Assembly (NCBI GenBank): GCA_947568835.1
Contig: OX387603.1
Location: forward strand, 23,708,651-23,772,650
Direction of reading: 5' to 3'
Origin: Protonemura montana
Taxonomy: Eukaryota > Arthropoda > Insecta > Plecoptera > Nemouridae
Length of the DNA stretch: 64,000 nt
Shown: positions 61,451 through 64,000 of the stretch, piece after piece
How the letters are laid out: the number at the start of each line of letters is the position of its first letter
Position numbering within the stretch: the first letter of the stretch is position 1
The notes under the pieces: generated by a model
Told to the model about the DNA's origin: nothing
Databases searched by the model: none
The model's input: only the letters and a program-made list of their open reading frames with translations
Made by a program: the position numbers and the translations under genes

Positions 61451-62990
61451 ACTAAACTGGCAAATGGTTATGGAGCATGGCGGAAAACTCAGTGTAGGAG
61501 ATGTTATTCCTTTTTAAGCGAGCCTGTTGTAATACTTTGCGCTTACCGTGAACCAATTTGGTATAGTTAGGGATGTAAGAGATTTCTGGAAAAGCCCAGG
61601 GCAAATACCAACTGCCCTTTACATATTACGTTTTTAAATATCAACGTTCGGAATCTACGGCTCCGGCGAGTTTTTATACCAGCAGTGCGTACATCCAGCA
61701 TCCATAAAAAGCTTGTTTCACGAAACTTGTATAAAACGCGATATTTTTTACAATAGCCCGGAGTTAGTACTATAACATAAAATGTTACAATGACTACAAT
61801 TTTTTCCGAGATAATTTCTTATGTGGGTTTATCGATTGTCTGATAGGGCTGTTTTTTACCGCAGGCAATGTTGCCCGAAAATCAACATTGAATAATATTT
61901 CCTGTTCTGTATACGCAGACATTATCATGTACCAGCGCTGAATTGTATAGGGCATAGTTAGCCAAATGCCCGGAAGCGTATCCACAGATGGAAGGTATCG
62001 TTTTATGCTCTCATGTATGCGAACATTTTGACAAAAATATCTGTAATAAGTATTTCGATATCATTTTGATGTGCCATAGAATGATTTCGACTAAGCCTAT
62101 TTAACGATTCTGTGAAGTACTACCATAAAATAATTGATTGGATAATCAATTCGAGTATAATATGTAAGTTTTTATTTACATTAGATATAGTACATCAAGA
62201 AATAAATACTTATTTTGGCGACAAAAGTAGGTACAAAATATAAACATATTATGTGTTAATCATGCATTTTGTGTTCACTTGCAATGAACAATATTAATAT
62301 TTACAAAACGAAATGTGACTAGTTGAAAAAGCAAATGTGGTTTATACAGCGCAATTGCATGATCGTAACATTTTTCAAAACTGAAATTTTACTTGTAAAC
62401 ACAAAACATAATGGAACAGATTATATTCAAAATTGATAGAATTTATATCCAAGTACTTTTGAATCAGTTATAGGATCGAAAAGTAAAAACATCATATTGT
62501 AATGATTTCTTAATTAACTATCAGATGACCGGTATTTTTTAATTAATCCCCGCAGATGTATAAGTCATCACAATACACAACGAGTTTTATTGAGATTTTT
62601 TTGCAATTAATTAATATTCAGATTACGAATGATTATCGGATAATGCGTTATGAAGCCAACAGCGCGATGCATATTGCTCGAGAAAAACTACACCACTTTA
62701 CCCTAACGATAAAAACACAAATTTCAGTCATTTTAAGCTCAGTAAGTTGTCTCCATTGTGATTATAATATTTTTATAGTTGTTGATTGAGGAATCAAATT
62801 CTCACTATAAACTCTAACGAGTCACATTATGCACAAAGTTTTCATATAACTATAGGATAATTAGTGACTTCTCACCGAAATCAAATTTTCTTCCGCTTTT
62901 CAATGCATAATAAGAAATAAATCCGCCGTCTCTATGAAAATAATAACTTGCTCGATGCACAATTCTCAGAACTGTCTGATCTTCTCGCCT
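61451..62990. other. AT-rich non-coding stretch
   Basis: No gene is recognised. A plus-strand frame at 62556-62789 begins right after a CCCCGCAG acceptor-like string but has low-complexity, AT-driven composition. Confidence 0.4.
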
Positions 62991-63001
62991 CTCTTCGCCT
63001 A

Positions 63002-63139
63002 CTAAAGATATTCCTTATTGTCTATCGTCCAGAAGACCTTCGTCAAGATTTGGGACACGTCCTTTGTTTTATCACAATTGCACTGGTCGAGTCTCGCCGC
63101 AACTTCAGGCGAATGTTGCTTGACATCCAAGGGATGATT
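63002..63139 (-). CDS. candidate terminal exon, unrecognised protein
   Basis: On the minus strand, TTGTTTTTCTTTTGCAG is an excellent polypyrimidine tract plus acceptor, ending at 63140. It is followed by 45 open codons and a TAG. The encoded C-terminus (NHPLDVKQHSPEVAARLDQC at its start, then NCDKTKDV, ending NKEYL) is balanced and soluble-looking. I do not recognise the family. I could not find a matching upstream exon with a good donor in the remaining 860 bp, so the rest of the gene would lie beyond the window or in a short exon I missed. The plus-strand frame across the same bases is the alternative. Confidence 0.25.
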   Translation of the reverse strand, partial: NHPLDVKQHSPEVAARLDQCNCDKTKDVSQILTKVFWTIDNKEYL

Positions 63140-63941
63140 CTGCAAAAGAAAAACAACCGCTATTAGTTTCAAAATGTCACTTGCTCCCTCCAAGCAAAAC
63201 ACATGTGAAAACGTTCAGTGGTAAAGTGGTATTCAACCAGGTACTCAAGATGCTCGCAAAATGATCTCAAACTGCTACTTATTGATAATCTAATTCTGTG
63301 GTTAAGTGCGCCAAGAAGACAATTAATTTTCTATCAGACACACGACATTCATTTCGGCAGTTTGATAGTTATTCAACTCCTCCGAGACAAGGACGTCGGA
63401 GTCCCGTCGCGAGAGAAAACTTGGCGGCGCGTCGTTGTCGTCGCGATATTTTCATTATCCGCGCGGGTTTTATTATCACGTTGGAAATGTTGCATAATGT
63501 ATTAAAATTAGCACCGTCGTAACGTAGATTTGATATTCCCTTGTTATTATTATCTCATAAATGATAATGCTTTCTTATTCCAACTTTGTACCTACAGGGC
63601 GAAGGAACCCAAGTAAACCAACGCCGTCTTAGTTATATTATTTTCTTTGATATAAGTTATGGTACGGTCTTCATAAACTTCCCAGTTTTAGTAGCTCCAT
63701 AAATTTTGAACGCTTATTTCGACAAGTTCAGAAGAAAGTATTGTTTTAAATCTCGCTGCCGAGTTTGAGTTTTTAGTCAGTCGATTTGCTACGAACAAGT
63801 ATCGCTGCTTTGTTTATAGGTAATGCTTAAAATATTCAAAAGGACCACGTAGCATTCCAATAATTAGAATTTAGACTGCAATCATTACCAATTACGGCAA
63901 ACCTTTTGACTTTGTTGTAGATTCCTAAGATTTTTTTACAG
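63140..63941. other. window-edge stretch with CpG-rich patch
   Basis: A CpG-rich patch lies at about 63385-63475. Short plus-strand frames (63218-63505, 63298-63522) are open over it. I see no certain gene. Confidence 0.35.
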
Positions 63942-64000
63942 AATGTGCTAAAGATTTGGACATTGCTTCTCTGTCTCTGCTCGCACAGATTCAAAGGAGT
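63942..64000 (+). CDS. candidate exon running off the window
   Basis: GATTTTTTTACAG forms a good plus-strand acceptor at 63941. Two of the three following frames stay open to the window end, one reading CAKDLDIASLSLLAQIQRS. It is too short to recognise, and it may be chance. Confidence 0.15.

Noticed and set aside
63076-63084. AATTGCACT, the miR-92/25 seed
   Set aside because: The upstream sequence cannot pair to form a hairpin and the rest of the mature sequence does not match.
1-64000. CRISPR arrays, operons, bacterial genes, integrated viral genes
   Set aside because: No regularly spaced repeats, no long uninterrupted frames and no viral-type proteins were seen on either strand.

Overview
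This window looks like nuclear DNA of an invertebrate, most likely an arthropod. It has a eukaryotic tRNA-His gene with a pol III T-tract, GT-AG introns, tRNA- and 5S-derived SINE-type elements, and a decayed intron-bearing TIR transposon. Base composition is AT-rich overall, with many scattered GC/CpG-rich patches a few hundred bases long. I cannot fix the species or the neighbouring host genes.

No convincing host protein-coding gene lies wholly inside the 64 kb. Most open reading frames are short, overlap on several frames and sit where GC content lowers stop-codon frequency, so I read the window as a gene desert or the inside of very large introns. The best structural features are these. 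(1) A 5S-head SINE copy lies at about 11.25-11.68 kb (minus). (2) A complete tRNA-His(GTG) gene lies at 11865-11936 (minus). (3) A tRNA-promoter fold-back element lies at 27.31-27.44 kb. (4) A diverged repeat of about 350 bp is present at 34.6 kb and again at 61.0 kb. (5) A TIR transposon of about 2.2 kb lies at 37842-40016. It carries a three-exon pseudogene whose first exon resembles a SAM-type helical segment and whose last exon resembles the C-terminal region of SAM-containing transposon proteins. (6) A near-perfect head-to-head palindromic SINE dimer is inserted in that transposon exactly over the pseudogene's terminal stop codon, with a perfect 12-bp target duplication. (7) A third, 5'-truncated SINE copy is nested in the 61.0-kb repeat with an 11-bp duplication.

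The rest is unique-looking AT-rich DNA with homeodomain-like TAATTA clusters, CpG-rich islands, microsatellites, several perfect hairpins or palindromes and two strong G-quadruplex-forming tracts. The right edge (63.0-64.0 kb) holds two weak exon candidates: a minus-strand terminal exon behind a good acceptor, and a plus-strand exon running off the window. A host gene may begin or end there.

The mobile elements give a relative order of events. The TIR transposon inserted and decayed (in-frame stop, missing middle), and the SINE dimer then landed in it. At 61 kb the older repeat was likewise hit later by a SINE of the same tail family.
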